Origin: Spirochaetes bacterium RBG_16_49_21
GTDB lineage: Bacteria; Spirochaetota; UBA4802; UBA5550
Assembly (NCBI GenBank): GCA_001829495.1
Contig: MIBJ01000051.1
Span: 201-42,281 of the forward strand
Length of the DNA: 42,081 nucleotides
Direction: 5' to 3'
Part shown: positions 25,129 to 34,513 of the stretch, piece after piece
Position numbering within the stretch: position 1 is the first letter of the stretch
Layout of the letters: the number at the start of each line of letters is the position of its first letter
The notes under the pieces: generated by a model
The model's input: only the letters and a program-made list of their open reading frames with translations
What the model was told of the DNA's origin: nothing
Databases searched by the model: none
Made by a program: the position numbers and the translations under genes

Positions 25129-26376
25129 ATGGTTTCCATAAAATATTTATTCAATGTTTCATCAATTTTCGGCATTACCGGAATCTTGTTCTCGCATTAC
25201 TTTCCTAAAAAACAAAATAAAATAAGGATACTGGCGCTAGCCGCGGCTTCAATGCTCCTTTTTGCCGGTTGCGAACGCCATAGGCTGTTTGACAACGCCA
25301 GAAATGATGCTTCCTCATTTGTGAACGTGGGAACTGCCCCTCCGGCCTTCACGTATTACTTGGTCGTCCTCGGCGGCAACACCGGCCGGACCTCGATCTA
25401 CGACCCGGAGACCAACACCTTCAGCGCCGGGCCGATCCTGACCGGCAACGTGGAAACCGGCGGGCACAGTTTCCCGGTAACGAGCGGCCCTAATACCGGC
25501 AAGCGGATCGTGGTGCACGGCAGGGTGACCGGCAACACCTCACTGTACGACCCGTCGACCCAGACCTTCTCGGCCGGGCCGGTACTCGTCGGCACCGTGA
25601 ACTGGGGCGGAAACAGCTTTGAAGTGACCAGCGGCGCCTATATAGGGCAACAAATCGTTGTGCTGGGTAGTAGTACTTCATCAACCAATCTGTATGATCC
25701 GCTCATGAATTCTTTTTCACTTGGCCCACCCCTCTCACTAGGAGGCGGGGCCTACGACGGCTCTCTCAATTTCCCGATATCAGGAGACCGCACGCTTGTC
25801 GTGCATGGAAGGAATTCACAGGAAACATCCATCTTCGATCCGACCATACCCGGATTCATACTGGGCCCTACGGTCCCAACTGCAGCCGTTTCAGGAGGAT
25901 CGCAGGTGTTTCCCATCACCGGAGGGACGGAGGTAGGCAAAATCATGCTCATGAACGGAAACGGTGTCTGGCGGTACACAATAGTCGATATTGTACCTCA
26001 ACCGCCCACCTTTGTCCCCGGTCTTCTTGGTTTCGCGCCTCCGGGGCCCGGAACCGGATCGAACAATTTCCGCATCCCATCCGGCGCCAACGCTGGCGAT
26101 CAGGTCATCATCATTGGAAACGGCACTGCAACCACCGCGATCTTCGACCAGGCTACGAACGGGTTTAGCCTCTGGGCTCCGCTCCCCGGCCCGGCTTTCC
26201 AGGGCTCAACCTCGTTTTATATCGCGGACGGGCTCGAAGCGGGAAAGGTGCTCCTGATCCACGGCGGGGATTCCAATCAGACGTCAATCTACGATCCCGC
26301 TGCCGATACCTTCAGCCCCGGCCCTCCCCTCTCGAACAACGCCGGCTGGGGTGCGCACGCGTTTCTTCTTCAATAA
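25129..26376 (+). CDS. kelch-like beta-propeller lipoprotein
   Basis: A 415-residue protein. A lipobox FAGC places the acylated cysteine at residue 48, preceded by a long N-region with a hydrophobic stretch (RILALAAASMLLFAG). Seven repeats follow, each of about 45-55 residues, with the pattern hydrophobic-VxGGxxxxTSIYDPxTxTFSxGPxL. The copies are GGNTGRTSIYDP, GRVTGNTSLYDP, GSSTSSTNLYDP, GRNSQETSIFDP, a degenerate fifth, GNGTATTAIFDQ and GGDSNQTSIYDP. This predicts a seven-bladed propeller on the outer envelope, likely for binding. A 12-codon frame with a G-rich ribosome site starts at 25103 and overlaps the ATG at 25129, so coupled initiation or a later start is possible. Confidence 0.82.
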   Translation: MVSIKYLFNVSSIFGITGILFSHYFPKKQNKIRILALAAASMLLFAGCERHRLFDNARNDASSFVNVGTAPPAFTYYLVVLGGNTGRTSIYDPETNTFSAGPILTGNVETGGHSFPVTSGPNTGKRIVVHGRVTGNTSLYDPSTQTFSAGPVLVGTVNWGGNSFEVTSGAYIGQQIVVLGSSTSSTNLYDPLMNSFSLGPPLSLGGGAYDGSLNFPISGDRTLVVHGRNSQETSIFDPTIPGFILGPTVPTAAVSGGSQVFPITGGTEVGKIMLMNGNGVWRYTIVDIVPQPPTFVPGLLGFAPPGPGTGSNNFRIPSGANAGDQVIIIGNGTATTAIFDQATNGFSLWAPLPGPAFQGSTSFYIADGLEAGKVLLIHGGDSNQTSIYDPAADTFSPGPPLSNNAGWGAHAFLLQ

Positions 26377-26448
26377 ACCTGCGCTTGCAGTCCGCCGGGC
26401 CCCATGGGCTGCGGCCGAGCCTTTCCTCCTCATATGGAATGCAAAAAT

Positions 26449-28395
26449 TTAAAAGTACGTCTCTTCCAGCTCCCGGATCGAATGAACGATTCTGCATTCA
26501 GGAACCGATTTCAGAAAGTATTTGCCGTAAGACTTGCGCAGAATCCTTGAATCGAGAACCGCGACGATCCCCCGGTCGGTGCTGCTCCGTATCAGCCTGC
26601 CGAAGCCCTGCTTAAACCGTATCACCGCCTCGGGGATCTGGAACCCGTAAAAAGGGTCTTTACCTTCAGCGACGATGCGCTCCATCTTCGCCTCGACCGG
26701 CGGGGAATCGGGAACCGCGAAGGGAAGCTTCATCATGATGACCCCCCGCACCAGGTCTCCGTGCAGATCCAGCCCCTGCCAGAATGAATGAGTTCCCATG
26801 AGCACCGCATTCTCGTGTTTGATATACTGGTCAAGGGCGTCGGTAGCCGATGAGATATCCTGCGAATATACGGTGTAATCGATCAAACCGCTCATGATTT
26901 TCCGTACCTCGCGCAGGGTCTTGTACGAGGTGAAGAGCATGAGACAATTCCCCTTCAGTAAATTGATAATCCCGGCGGCATGCGTCGAGGCCTGCTCGTT
27001 GTACGCACCGTCGGCGGGATCGGGTATATCCCGGGCAATATAGAGGACCGCCTGGATCTTATAGTCAAACGACGACTCGAGAAACAGCATTTTATGATGT
27101 TCGATGCCGAGCCGCTTGACGATATAGGAAAAATCGCCGTCCACAGCCAGGGTCGCGGATACAAATATGGATGAATCATAGAACGTGACTATTTCCCGGT
27201 TTACTATTTCCGACACGTCCACCGGCTGCCCCCTGAGGGATACATCGCCGAAAAGGGTATCAGAGTCCCGCTCAATCCAGTATACATAATTCGCATTGTG
27301 CTGAAAAACAAAAGACGCCAGGCTTTCAATATAGTTAAAGAGCTTTCCCCGTGCAATATCGAACTCCGTGCGCCATGGGTTCTCATCGTCTATGCCACGG
27401 TCGGCTTCAGCCATAAGAGTCATACACTCCTTCAACAGTTCGATAAGCTGGTTCCCGGAGGCGACCCGGTCCCTGATGCGTATACTGTTTTTCCCCTCCG
27501 GCATCAGTTTACGCATATCCTCATAAAACGCATTGATCTCCGGAATTACCTTCGCAATGGAGTCAATGCATCTGGATCTGAGCCGTTCATTGGTAATGAT
27601 GTTTTGTATAAGGCTCTGCCGGGTATCGCCGCGGAAGCGGTTGACGATATCCAGGAGCTCCCGGTACCCGAGGTTGAAGCCGATCTGTGCGGCGGCGATT
27701 TCTTCGACTGAATGAGCCTCATCAAAAACCACGATATCGAACGGGGGGAGATACGTCTTTCCGGATGCGATATTAGCGAAAAAAAGATGATGGTTCATGA
27801 CCAGACAATGGGACTGGCCCCATTGCCTGCGCGCCATCTGAAAGGCGCACCCGGAAGCAAACGCGCATCTCTGTGCGTTGCATGAGTCTCCCTCTCTTTT
27901 GATCTCGTCCCAGAGGTATGCGGGAAGATTCAGATCAAAGTTCGTGAATATCTCCCTGCTATTAAAAAGCCGGCTTATCTTTTTGAATTTATTCAGATCG
28001 CCGGCATGGACTTTCCCGGCCCGTAAAACCGCTTCAAATCGCATTCTGCACGGATAATTGGACCCGCCCAGGCAGATCGAAAAGGAAAAATCCATGTTGA
28101 AATACGTGCTGAAAATCTCCTTTACTATGGGGATGTCCTTGTCGATGAGCTGTTTCTGCAAGGTCTTCGTTTCTGTGGAGACGGTTATTTTCTTGTCGTT
28201 TTCCAGGCAGTACAGAATTGCCGGGATCAGGTATGCGAGCGTCTTGCCGGTGCCGGTACCGGCCTCAATGACCCCGTTTTCAGATTCATACAACCGCTCC
28301 AGAATAAAAGCGGACATGGCGAGCTGTTCATTTCTGAATTCATATGCGGGAAGGATCTCCGAAAGATACCCCTTTTTATCAAAAATTCTGTCCAT
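26449..28395 (-). CDS. dinG: DinG/XPD-family ATP-dependent helicase
   Basis: A 648-residue superfamily 2 helicase. Walker A is EAGTGTGKT with Lys51, motif II is VVFDEAHSVEE, and LVMNHHLFF is the DinG/YoaA block. Cysteines in NYPCRM and in DSCNAQRCAFASGC lie between motifs I and II where the iron-sulphur cluster of XPD-like helicases binds. Near the C-terminus, GTHSFWQGLDLHGD and QGFGRLIRSSTDRG are motifs V and VI. Such enzymes unwind forked DNA and R-loops from 5' to 3'. It lacks the N-terminal exonuclease domain found in Gram-positive DinG. The gap to the upstream SpoIIE gene is 13 bases, and it converges on the propeller gene. Confidence 0.93.
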   Translation of the reverse strand: MDRIFDKKGYLSEILPAYEFRNEQLAMSAFILERLYESENGVIEAGTGTGKTLAYLIPAILYCLENDKKITVSTETKTLQKQLIDKDIPIVKEIFSTYFNMDFSFSICLGGSNYPCRMRFEAVLRAGKVHAGDLNKFKKISRLFNSREIFTNFDLNLPAYLWDEIKREGDSCNAQRCAFASGCAFQMARRQWGQSHCLVMNHHLFFANIASGKTYLPPFDIVVFDEAHSVEEIAAAQIGFNLGYRELLDIVNRFRGDTRQSLIQNIITNERLRSRCIDSIAKVIPEINAFYEDMRKLMPEGKNSIRIRDRVASGNQLIELLKECMTLMAEADRGIDDENPWRTEFDIARGKLFNYIESLASFVFQHNANYVYWIERDSDTLFGDVSLRGQPVDVSEIVNREIVTFYDSSIFVSATLAVDGDFSYIVKRLGIEHHKMLFLESSFDYKIQAVLYIARDIPDPADGAYNEQASTHAAGIINLLKGNCLMLFTSYKTLREVRKIMSGLIDYTVYSQDISSATDALDQYIKHENAVLMGTHSFWQGLDLHGDLVRGVIMMKLPFAVPDSPPVEAKMERIVAEGKDPFYGFQIPEAVIRFKQGFGRLIRSSTDRGIVAVLDSRILRKSYGKYFLKSVPECRIVHSIRELEETYF

Positions 28396-28408
28396 CTACT
28401 TTCTCTAT

Positions 28409-30151
28409 TTATGAATTCTCTTTAATTTCAATGCCGATCATGGTAATATCATCGCAGATTGACTGTTCGTAGTTTTCCCCCAGGAATTCTTTCATGGCGG
28501 CGATTATCGTATTATGGAGATCATAAATGGGCGAAGACATACGCTTCTTCACCAGCTCAAGGATATGGCGCTCGGTAAATCCTTCCTCGCGGTCATTGAA
28601 TTGTTCGAACAAGCCGTCCGTAAAGAGAAGAATTTTATCATTCTCATATATATTCTTCTCAACGATCTCATACCGGGTGTCTTCCTTTATGCCGATCAGC
28701 CTTCCGGTATGCCGTAATATTTCAATGGTATTATTGCAAACATGAATCTGGTCAGGATGTCCGGCCGAGGCATAGCGGATCTTTCTTTTATGCAGATCAA
28801 CATCCATCAGTATGCATGAAAAAAAAGCGTTGAGCGTGTAATATACGTCTATGAATGACGAGTTGATTATTTCCAGCAAAGCCTGTATGCTTTTTATATT
28901 CTTTACTTTCTCATATTCGCCCTTGATTATCATGGTGATAAGGGCGGCCTGTATTCCGTGACCGATGGCATCGGCGAGAAAAATTCTAATGTGCCCCGGC
29001 CGCAATTGAAAAATGTCATATATATCCCCCCCGATATCGGCCATCGGATAATAGTGTATAGCAAGATTAAGCCCCTCAATTCCGTCTAAATTTTCAGGCA
29101 TGATCCTCTTCTGTATCCTCTTCGCGAGATTGAGATCTGTCTGAATCTGACGGTATAATTTGTTTACATGCTCATACGCGGCGCTTAATTCTTCAGTTCT
29201 CTTGCTGATCTTTCTTTCAAGATCAGCGCGTATCTCATTGATCTCAAGAACGGCGCGATTATAGTTGTCTGAAAATATCATGAACTCCTTATCGGAAAAA
29301 GGAGGAAAAAACATGCCGGCTCCTCCTGAAGCAAGGTTTTTGGCGGCATGGTTAATGCTTGAAAGCGATACGCTGATCGTATTTATAATAAGAAAAATCA
29401 ATAAACCGACGGTAATGAGGCTTAGAAATATAAACATGATTATCTGAAATAAAGCCTTTTCACTATGCCGGATCAATATCATCAAAATTATCATGCTCGA
29501 TAAAACGAGGAAGAGAATAAAAATTGATTTTATCTTAAAGCTTAATATGTTCCTCGTTCTGACGTGTATTGATCTCTGAAAAAGAATCTGCTGCAGTCGT
29601 ACCTTATACGGACCGGTAAAATATTCAGTGATGAGCGACGTGCAATAACCGATGATCAGAGAGGCAAAAACACCTCCAATAATGGTGAATAAGACCCTGT
29701 CGAATTCCCTGAACCTAAAATAGGTGACGACCGCCATCACAATAATTACCAGAGCGGTGTAGGTAATGGCTATAAAAAGATTATTGACGGAAAGTGAATT
29801 TAAAACGCTAAAAACTTCTTCAACAGTTTGATTTTCGATTCTTTTATAATTTGAAAAAATATAGCCTCTGTCAAAATATTTGTTAATAAGCCGAATAGAT
29901 CTGGTAAATCCCGAAAATCCCCATTTATGAAACAGACCAAAATGACTAAGATGGAGAAATATGGCCATCACTGTGCAGGCCGTCAAAATGGTAAGGAAAT
30001 AAAGCAGTTCCTCAACGGTAAAGTTGACTACAGACAAAACAAAATAAAAGCCGTAAAAAGAAGCGATCAACGACCAGGTAGTGGTGAAAATCGCCACAGC
30101 GCCGGCAAAGGAAACCTTTTTATAAAAATAATCAAATAGTCGCATTATCAT
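28409..30151 (-). CDS. membrane-bound SpoIIE-type PP2C phosphatase
   Basis: A 580-residue protein. Residues 1-265 hold about six membrane helices. A HAMP-like or linker region and a coiled coil (ERKISKRTEELSAAYEHVNKLYRQI) lead to the C-terminal PP2C_SpoIIE domain (about 350-580). The metal-binding motifs GGDIYDIF, DAIGHGIQAAL, SAGHP, LFTDGLFEQF and CDDITMIGI are intact, so it should dephosphorylate an anti-sigma-factor antagonist. The STAS protein at 34514-34852 is a candidate substrate in this window. The sensory input is unknown because the membrane part matches no sensor I recognise. It precedes dinG on the same strand. Confidence 0.92.
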   Translation of the reverse strand: MIMRLFDYFYKKVSFAGAVAIFTTTWSLIASFYGFYFVLSVVNFTVEELLYFLTILTACTVMAIFLHLSHFGLFHKWGFSGFTRSIRLINKYFDRGYIFSNYKRIENQTVEEVFSVLNSLSVNNLFIAITYTALVIIVMAVVTYFRFREFDRVLFTIIGGVFASLIIGYCTSLITEYFTGPYKVRLQQILFQRSIHVRTRNILSFKIKSIFILFLVLSSMIILMILIRHSEKALFQIIMFIFLSLITVGLLIFLIINTISVSLSSINHAAKNLASGGAGMFFPPFSDKEFMIFSDNYNRAVLEINEIRADLERKISKRTEELSAAYEHVNKLYRQIQTDLNLAKRIQKRIMPENLDGIEGLNLAIHYYPMADIGGDIYDIFQLRPGHIRIFLADAIGHGIQAALITMIIKGEYEKVKNIKSIQALLEIINSSFIDVYYTLNAFFSCILMDVDLHKRKIRYASAGHPDQIHVCNNTIEILRHTGRLIGIKEDTRYEIVEKNIYENDKILLFTDGLFEQFNDREEGFTERHILELVKKRMSSPIYDLHNTIIAAMKEFLGENYEQSICDDITMIGIEIKENS

Positions 30152-30356
30152 TGTGGAAAAAACTGGGCAAAAAAGTTATCTGAAGCTTGACGTGAAGCAT
30201 CCGCCGTCTTGACTACAGATAAAGCAATTTGATGAAGCCTGTCAATGATGTTTTTTATTTCAATAATTTTAACAGTACGCGTAATTAAATTTGACAGAAT
30301 AATCGCAGCGGTATAGTGTTAATCCATTCGTGATTATCGGCCTATTTAAAATATCT

Positions 30357-31298
30357 ATGGCTACCGCATATCTATTCGATCCTATTTTCCTGAAACATAA
30401 AACAGGATGGGGCCATCCTGAGAAGCCGGAACGTCTTGAAGCAATCAATTCCGCCATCGCATCCGCCTCCTTTTATAAAGACCTCGTCAAGGTCGGCCCT
30501 GTCGTACCGGATATGAAATACCTCGAAATGATACATTCGCCATCCTATATCCAGAGGGTGAAAAAGGAAATCAAAAGCGGCGTTTCCTATCTTGATTCAA
30601 TGGATACCGCCGTATGCGGTGAATCTTATGAAGTGGCTCTCATGGCAGTCGGCGGATCGCTCAATATGTGCGATACCGTGATGAAGGGAGCGGCCGCAAA
30701 CGGCTTCTGCGCGGTCCGGCCGCCCGGGCACCATGCGGAAAAAGATTACGCGGCGGGCTTCTGCATATTCAACAATATAGCCATTGCGGCGAAGTATCTC
30801 CAGAGCCGTTGCGGCATAAAAAGAATAGCCGTCGTTGACTGGGACGTGCATCACGGAAACGGGACACAGCATTCGTTTGAGCGGGACAGCTCGGTTCTCT
30901 ATATCAGCCTGCACCAGTTCCCCCACTATCCCGGCACCGGCTCTGCTGAGGAAACCGGGGCCGGGAAAGGCGCGGGATATACCATGAATATTCCCATGCA
31001 CGCAGGAAGCGGAGACGAAGAATACCTCACTGCATTTCAGAACCGGATTATCCCGAGTCTGGAAAAATTCAAGCCGGAGATAATCCTCATATCAGCCGGT
31101 TTTGACGGGCACAAGTCGGACCCGCTATCCTCCATCAGGCTCAGCTCAGACGCTTATGCGGAATTTACGAACATGCTCATGGCGATAGCAGGCCGCCACG
31201 GCACGGGCAGGATCATAGCATTTCTGGAAGGGGGATACAATCTTTCCGCCCTTTCCGAAAGCGTTTTGGCAATGATGGAAGCGCTCGTACGCGGTTAA
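30357..31298 (+). CDS. histone-deacetylase-family hydrolase
   Basis: A zinc hydrolase of 313 residues in the arginase/deacetylase superfamily (acetoin utilisation AcuC, acetylpolyamine amidohydrolase, class II HDAC). It has GHPEKPERL near the N-terminus, RPPGHHAEKDYAAGFC with the catalytic His-His pair, VDWDVHHGNGTQ (zinc Asp and His), SAGFDGHKSDPL (second zinc Asp) and LEGGYN. All metal ligands are present. The ATG at 30357 gives the family start MATAYLFDP; a GTG at 30330 adds nine unlikely residues. The substrate could be an acetylated protein, polyamine or small amide. It precedes a YjbQ gene by 10 bases and probably shares its transcript. Confidence 0.92.
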   Translation: MATAYLFDPIFLKHKTGWGHPEKPERLEAINSAIASASFYKDLVKVGPVVPDMKYLEMIHSPSYIQRVKKEIKSGVSYLDSMDTAVCGESYEVALMAVGGSLNMCDTVMKGAAANGFCAVRPPGHHAEKDYAAGFCIFNNIAIAAKYLQSRCGIKRIAVVDWDVHHGNGTQHSFERDSSVLYISLHQFPHYPGTGSAEETGAGKGAGYTMNIPMHAGSGDEEYLTAFQNRIIPSLEKFKPEIILISAGFDGHKSDPLSSIRLSSDAYAEFTNMLMAIAGRHGTGRIIAFLEGGYNLSALSESVLAMMEALVRG

Positions 31299-31308
31299 GG
31301 AGGCGCGA

Positions 31309-31701
31309 ATGGACTCTTTTACCGTGAACACCCGTATGCAGGAAGAGATCATCGATATAACGCATCATATACGCACGGTTGTGAGCCGCAGCGCAGCGTC
31401 CGAGGGTGTCTGCTTTATCTATACGCCGCACACCACCGCTGCGGTTACCATTAATGAAAATGCGGACCCTGCTGTACTTAAAGATATCCTGAAGGGCTTG
31501 GGTCATCTCAAGCTTGAGAATCTGCAGTTCAGCCACCGGGAAGGGAATTCGCCCGCTCATATAAAATCGTCGCTCATCGGATGCTCCGCGTTTGTCATCA
31601 TTAATAACGGCTCGCTTCAGCTCGGCACCTGGCAGGGAATTTATCTCTGCGAGTTTGACGGGCCCCGAACCCGGAAGGTTTTGGTGAAGATCATCGGCTG
31701 A
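31309..31701 (+). CDS. YjbQ/UPF0047 family protein, copy 1
   Basis: A 130-residue beta-rich protein with the UPF0047 signature: IYTPHTTAAVTINENAD, GNSPAHIKSSLIG, and LQLGTWQGIYLCEFDGPRTRKV near the C-terminus. The His residues in TPHTT and HIKSS and the Glu in EFDGPR are the conserved putative metal site. The E. coli homologue YjbQ has weak thiamine-phosphate synthase activity; the true role is unknown. An AAGGAGG site precedes the ATG. Sequence and length are the standard YjbQ form, unlike the second copy at 37543-37959. Confidence 0.9.
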   Translation: MDSFTVNTRMQEEIIDITHHIRTVVSRSAASEGVCFIYTPHTTAAVTINENADPAVLKDILKGLGHLKLENLQFSHREGNSPAHIKSSLIGCSAFVIINNGSLQLGTWQGIYLCEFDGPRTRKVLVKIIG

Positions 31702-31713
31702 AGCACGGGCCGG

Positions 31714-33795
31714 CTACTTGAATCTAAACGCAGGATACTCGTCTATAATCCCGATGCTGAAGGCGAGCACCGCGGCTGCGTATCTATGATAGCGCGTCAT
31801 GAAATCGAACAGCGGATGGGGCCATCTGCCCGTCACCAGCACCGATAGCAGACCGACCAGAGACAGTACGGGAAGGACGGCGCCCAGGAGAATGAGAACC
31901 ATGAGATGAGGTGCGGCAGCCAGAATGATGCCGACTATGGTGATGCGCAAAAAAGCCAGACTCCTCGAATATCCGGGCGGATAGGTAATTCTCATCTGGA
32001 TCGGATGATCGATATTGCTCCTACCGGCAAAAACCGGCGTCTCATCGACGATGCCGATCAGCGAGGAGCTGATCGACAGGAGATAGCGCAGCGAATTTTC
32101 CTGTATTTCTGAAAAGTCTTCGACGTTTTTCCCGGTGAACATGATGATAATATAATTAAGAAAACCGAGAATAAAGGAAAGCAGGTGATAGACGAAAAAT
32201 GCAACGTAATGGGGGATCAGTCCGATGAAGTAGAGCCCGGATAGGCGCAGCAGCGCCCCGATCCGCGAATACTTTATTGAATAGTCGATTGAAAAATTAA
32301 TCGCTCCCCGCGGGACAATATCGGAAAGCTCTTCCAGCAGGCCGCCTTTTTTGGGCCAGGCCTCTGTGCGGTCTGCGATCTTGATCAATTCATCTTCGGG
32401 TTCGGAGATAGAAAAAGATTCAGACATTTCATCGGTGCCGGATATCTCCAAATTCTCATCGAGATCTATTTCGGACAGCTCGTCAAAATCCTCAATACGC
32501 TCATCGCCGGCAATCGCAGGCTCTGATAATATCGTTTCAACCTCTTCCAGCTCCCTGTCGATCGTATTGCTCCCGGGAGATTCATCGATCTCATCAAGGG
32601 ACAGGGTAATGTCCTCTTCCGGCGTCTTTTCCAAATCACCGGAAACCGAGGACAATTCATCAGTTGTCAAATCGTCAAGGGATAAGCCGGCATCTTCAAG
32701 GGTTAATTTTTCATCCTCATCCACGATCTCGCCTTCTTTTGTCTCGCCGCTCTCATCGAGTGAAATATCGAGACTATCAAGGTCAAGAGTCAAATCCTCA
32801 TCGTCTTTCTTTTCGGTCGTATCTTCCAGCTCTTTTATGGTCTCTTCAGAAAAGTCAGAGATGTCAAGATCAAGCTCGCTGCGGCTTTCGCCCTCTGATA
32901 TCTGTTTTTCCTCCTCGACATCGATATCAAGGGTATCAAGATCTATGGTAATATTTTCATCATCTTCCCGGGGCAAACCGGCATCGGCGGAACGAACGCG
33001 CGCTTCAGCGTCCCGGGACTCGGCCGGGGCCTCGGATTTTTTCTTTAAAATATCTCCCGCCTCTTGATCAATATCGATATCGAGCGAATCCAGGTCTATC
33101 GTAACGCTCTCATCCTCTTTTGTATGATCTTTTGGAAAAACCTCTTCAGTTTTGATTTCTTCCTCTAATGGCGATTTCGTATCCGGGCCGGGTGCAGCAG
33201 CAGCTTCTTCCGTCAAAGGCTCGAATTCATCAATAATGACCTGTTCATCCTTCGACAATAGCTCATCGATATCTGATTCCCGGAAGTCCCCGGAATCCTT
33301 GATTTCGGAGACCGATTCCATTTCATCCTTGATCATTTCAGTGTCCGATTTAAACTCGCTGATATCCCCCAGCTCTTCAAACACGGACTTTTCCGATTCG
33401 TCTCCGCCCGGAGCAAGCTTCATCTCCGTTGCAGCCGGGGATTCCTCCCTGCTTAAGGCTTTAATTTTTTGAGCATCGAGCTCGGACTCGGGATAATAAT
33501 CGTCGAGGGGGAGCTCTGAGCTTAAATCATCCATAGGAGGCAGGTCGGCAGGTTCAACGGACGCGTCTGCAAAAGCCTCATCCCTGGCCCTCTGCCCCAC
33601 TGCGGCCGGTTTCCTGGCTCCGCGCTCGGCCTCGGCAGCAGCCGGAGGTGCATTGAAGGCGCGCCTCCTGCCCTTACGGTTGTCTACCATATTTTCATTA
33701 TCGCACTTCGGACACGTGAAGGCGAATCTCTTATTTTCAACCTTGCCGTCGTCCACGGAGAATGCCGTGTTACAGCTTGTACATCGGACTATCAT
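31714..33795 (-). CDS. zinc-ribbon protein with acidic repeats and DUF4389 membrane domain
   Basis: A 693-residue protein in three parts. The N-terminus is an MJ0042-type zinc ribbon with Cys5, Cys8, Cys28 and Cys31, then basic KGRRR. Residues 85-475 are very acidic and low-complexity, with repeats near TIDLDSLDID (232, 283, 336) and variants TLEDAGLSLDD (365) and ITLSLDEID (396). The C-terminal 190 residues carry several membrane helices and match DUF4389 (VTGRWPHPLFDFMTRYHR, ending IDEYPAFRFK). The topology suggests a cytoplasmic, disordered, negatively charged arm tethered to the inner membrane. An AGGAGT site precedes the ATG. The DUF4234 gene lies 18 bases upstream on the same strand. 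Function unknown. Confidence 0.85.
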   Translation of the reverse strand: MIVRCTSCNTAFSVDDGKVENKRFAFTCPKCDNENMVDNRKGRRRAFNAPPAAAEAERGARKPAAVGQRARDEAFADASVEPADLPPMDDLSSELPLDDYYPESELDAQKIKALSREESPAATEMKLAPGGDESEKSVFEELGDISEFKSDTEMIKDEMESVSEIKDSGDFRESDIDELLSKDEQVIIDEFEPLTEEAAAAPGPDTKSPLEEEIKTEEVFPKDHTKEDESVTIDLDSLDIDIDQEAGDILKKKSEAPAESRDAEARVRSADAGLPREDDENITIDLDTLDIDVEEEKQISEGESRSELDLDISDFSEETIKELEDTTEKKDDEDLTLDLDSLDISLDESGETKEGEIVDEDEKLTLEDAGLSLDDLTTDELSSVSGDLEKTPEEDITLSLDEIDESPGSNTIDRELEEVETILSEPAIAGDERIEDFDELSEIDLDENLEISGTDEMSESFSISEPEDELIKIADRTEAWPKKGGLLEELSDIVPRGAINFSIDYSIKYSRIGALLRLSGLYFIGLIPHYVAFFVYHLLSFILGFLNYIIIMFTGKNVEDFSEIQENSLRYLLSISSSLIGIVDETPVFAGRSNIDHPIQMRITYPPGYSRSLAFLRITIVGIILAAAPHLMVLILLGAVLPVLSLVGLLSVLVTGRWPHPLFDFMTRYHRYAAAVLAFSIGIIDEYPAFRFK

Positions 33796-33813
33796 CGTTA
33801 ACTCCTGTAAAAC

Positions 33814-34128
33814 CTACCGGCCGGGAAAATATTTTTCATTGATATTATGTTGAATAAAAAGAGGAAAAATGAACAATAACGGCAAAAAGAATATCATGTA
33901 CCACTTTACGTCCCTGCCGTTTAGGATTTCAGATTTCTGCAAATATTTAAGATTCAGATAAAGTCCCCATATACCGCAGGTGAAAATCGTTAATAAAATA
34001 TTGACGACCGGATCGTCATTAAATATCCTGCTTATGCGCGTGACCCACCAGAAATAATATAAGCCGCCGGTCAAAATCATCAATAAAAACAGCACTACCA
34101 AGTTATTTTCAGGAATATATTCATCCAT
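33814..34128 (-). CDS. DUF4234 family membrane protein
   Basis: A 104-residue protein with three or four membrane helices. The blocks ILTGGLYYFWWVTRISRIFND and FTCGIWGLYLNLKYLQ are typical of DUF4234, a small membrane family of unknown function often found with zinc-ribbon proteins. An AGAGGAAT ribosome site lies before the ATG. It precedes the zinc-ribbon DUF4389 gene by 18 bases and is probably cotranscribed, so the two may form a membrane complex. This partnership is inferred from the arrangement only. Confidence 0.82.
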   Translation of the reverse strand: MDEYIPENNLVVLFLLMILTGGLYYFWWVTRISRIFNDDPVVNILLTIFTCGIWGLYLNLKYLQKSEILNGRDVKWYMIFFLPLLFIFPLFIQHNINEKYFPGR

Positions 34129-34513
34129 ACAATTCCTCTCTTCCCCGACATCAGAACTGAGAAGACCATCTATTATTTATTTACGGCATATGGTGTATAT
34201 TTACTTACATTTTTTCAATAACAATTTATACAAACCCCTTCTCTGACGCCTGCTGCGCCGGATGCCTTGTGTTGTAATTATTATACTTTATGATTCATCT
34301 CATTTCAATGAAAACATAATAAATTTCAGGATTAATTCCTTAAAGTCTTTATTGCTAATTGACAATATTGCTCCGGATGGATACCGTAACTGGCCATAGA
34401 GGCATATCAATCATGGCTGGATTTATGTCTCCGGGCAGATGGGCGTGAATTATTTATCCGATAGACAAGATTCTGCTTGCCTTCATATTGAAAAAATAAT
34501 ATCGTGATTCTCG
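34129..34513. other. non-coding gap between divergent genes
   Basis: About 385 AT-rich bases. No protein-like frame or strong repeat is visible. TTGACA at about 34358 with TACCGT after 17 bases is a weak promoter candidate for the STAS-pth genes; the rest shows nothing I can name. Confidence 0.4.

Noticed and set aside
26378..26448. Terminator between the propeller gene and dinG
   Set aside because: A GC-rich imperfect hairpin (around CCGCCGGGCC..GGGCTGCGG) exists, but it has bulges and no T run on either strand.
32351..33067. Serine-rich plus-strand frame (238 codons) opposite the zinc-ribbon gene
   Set aside because: It is the antisense of the Asp/Glu/Leu repeats, which reads as a Ser/Arg/Ile string; no ribosome site or homology pattern.
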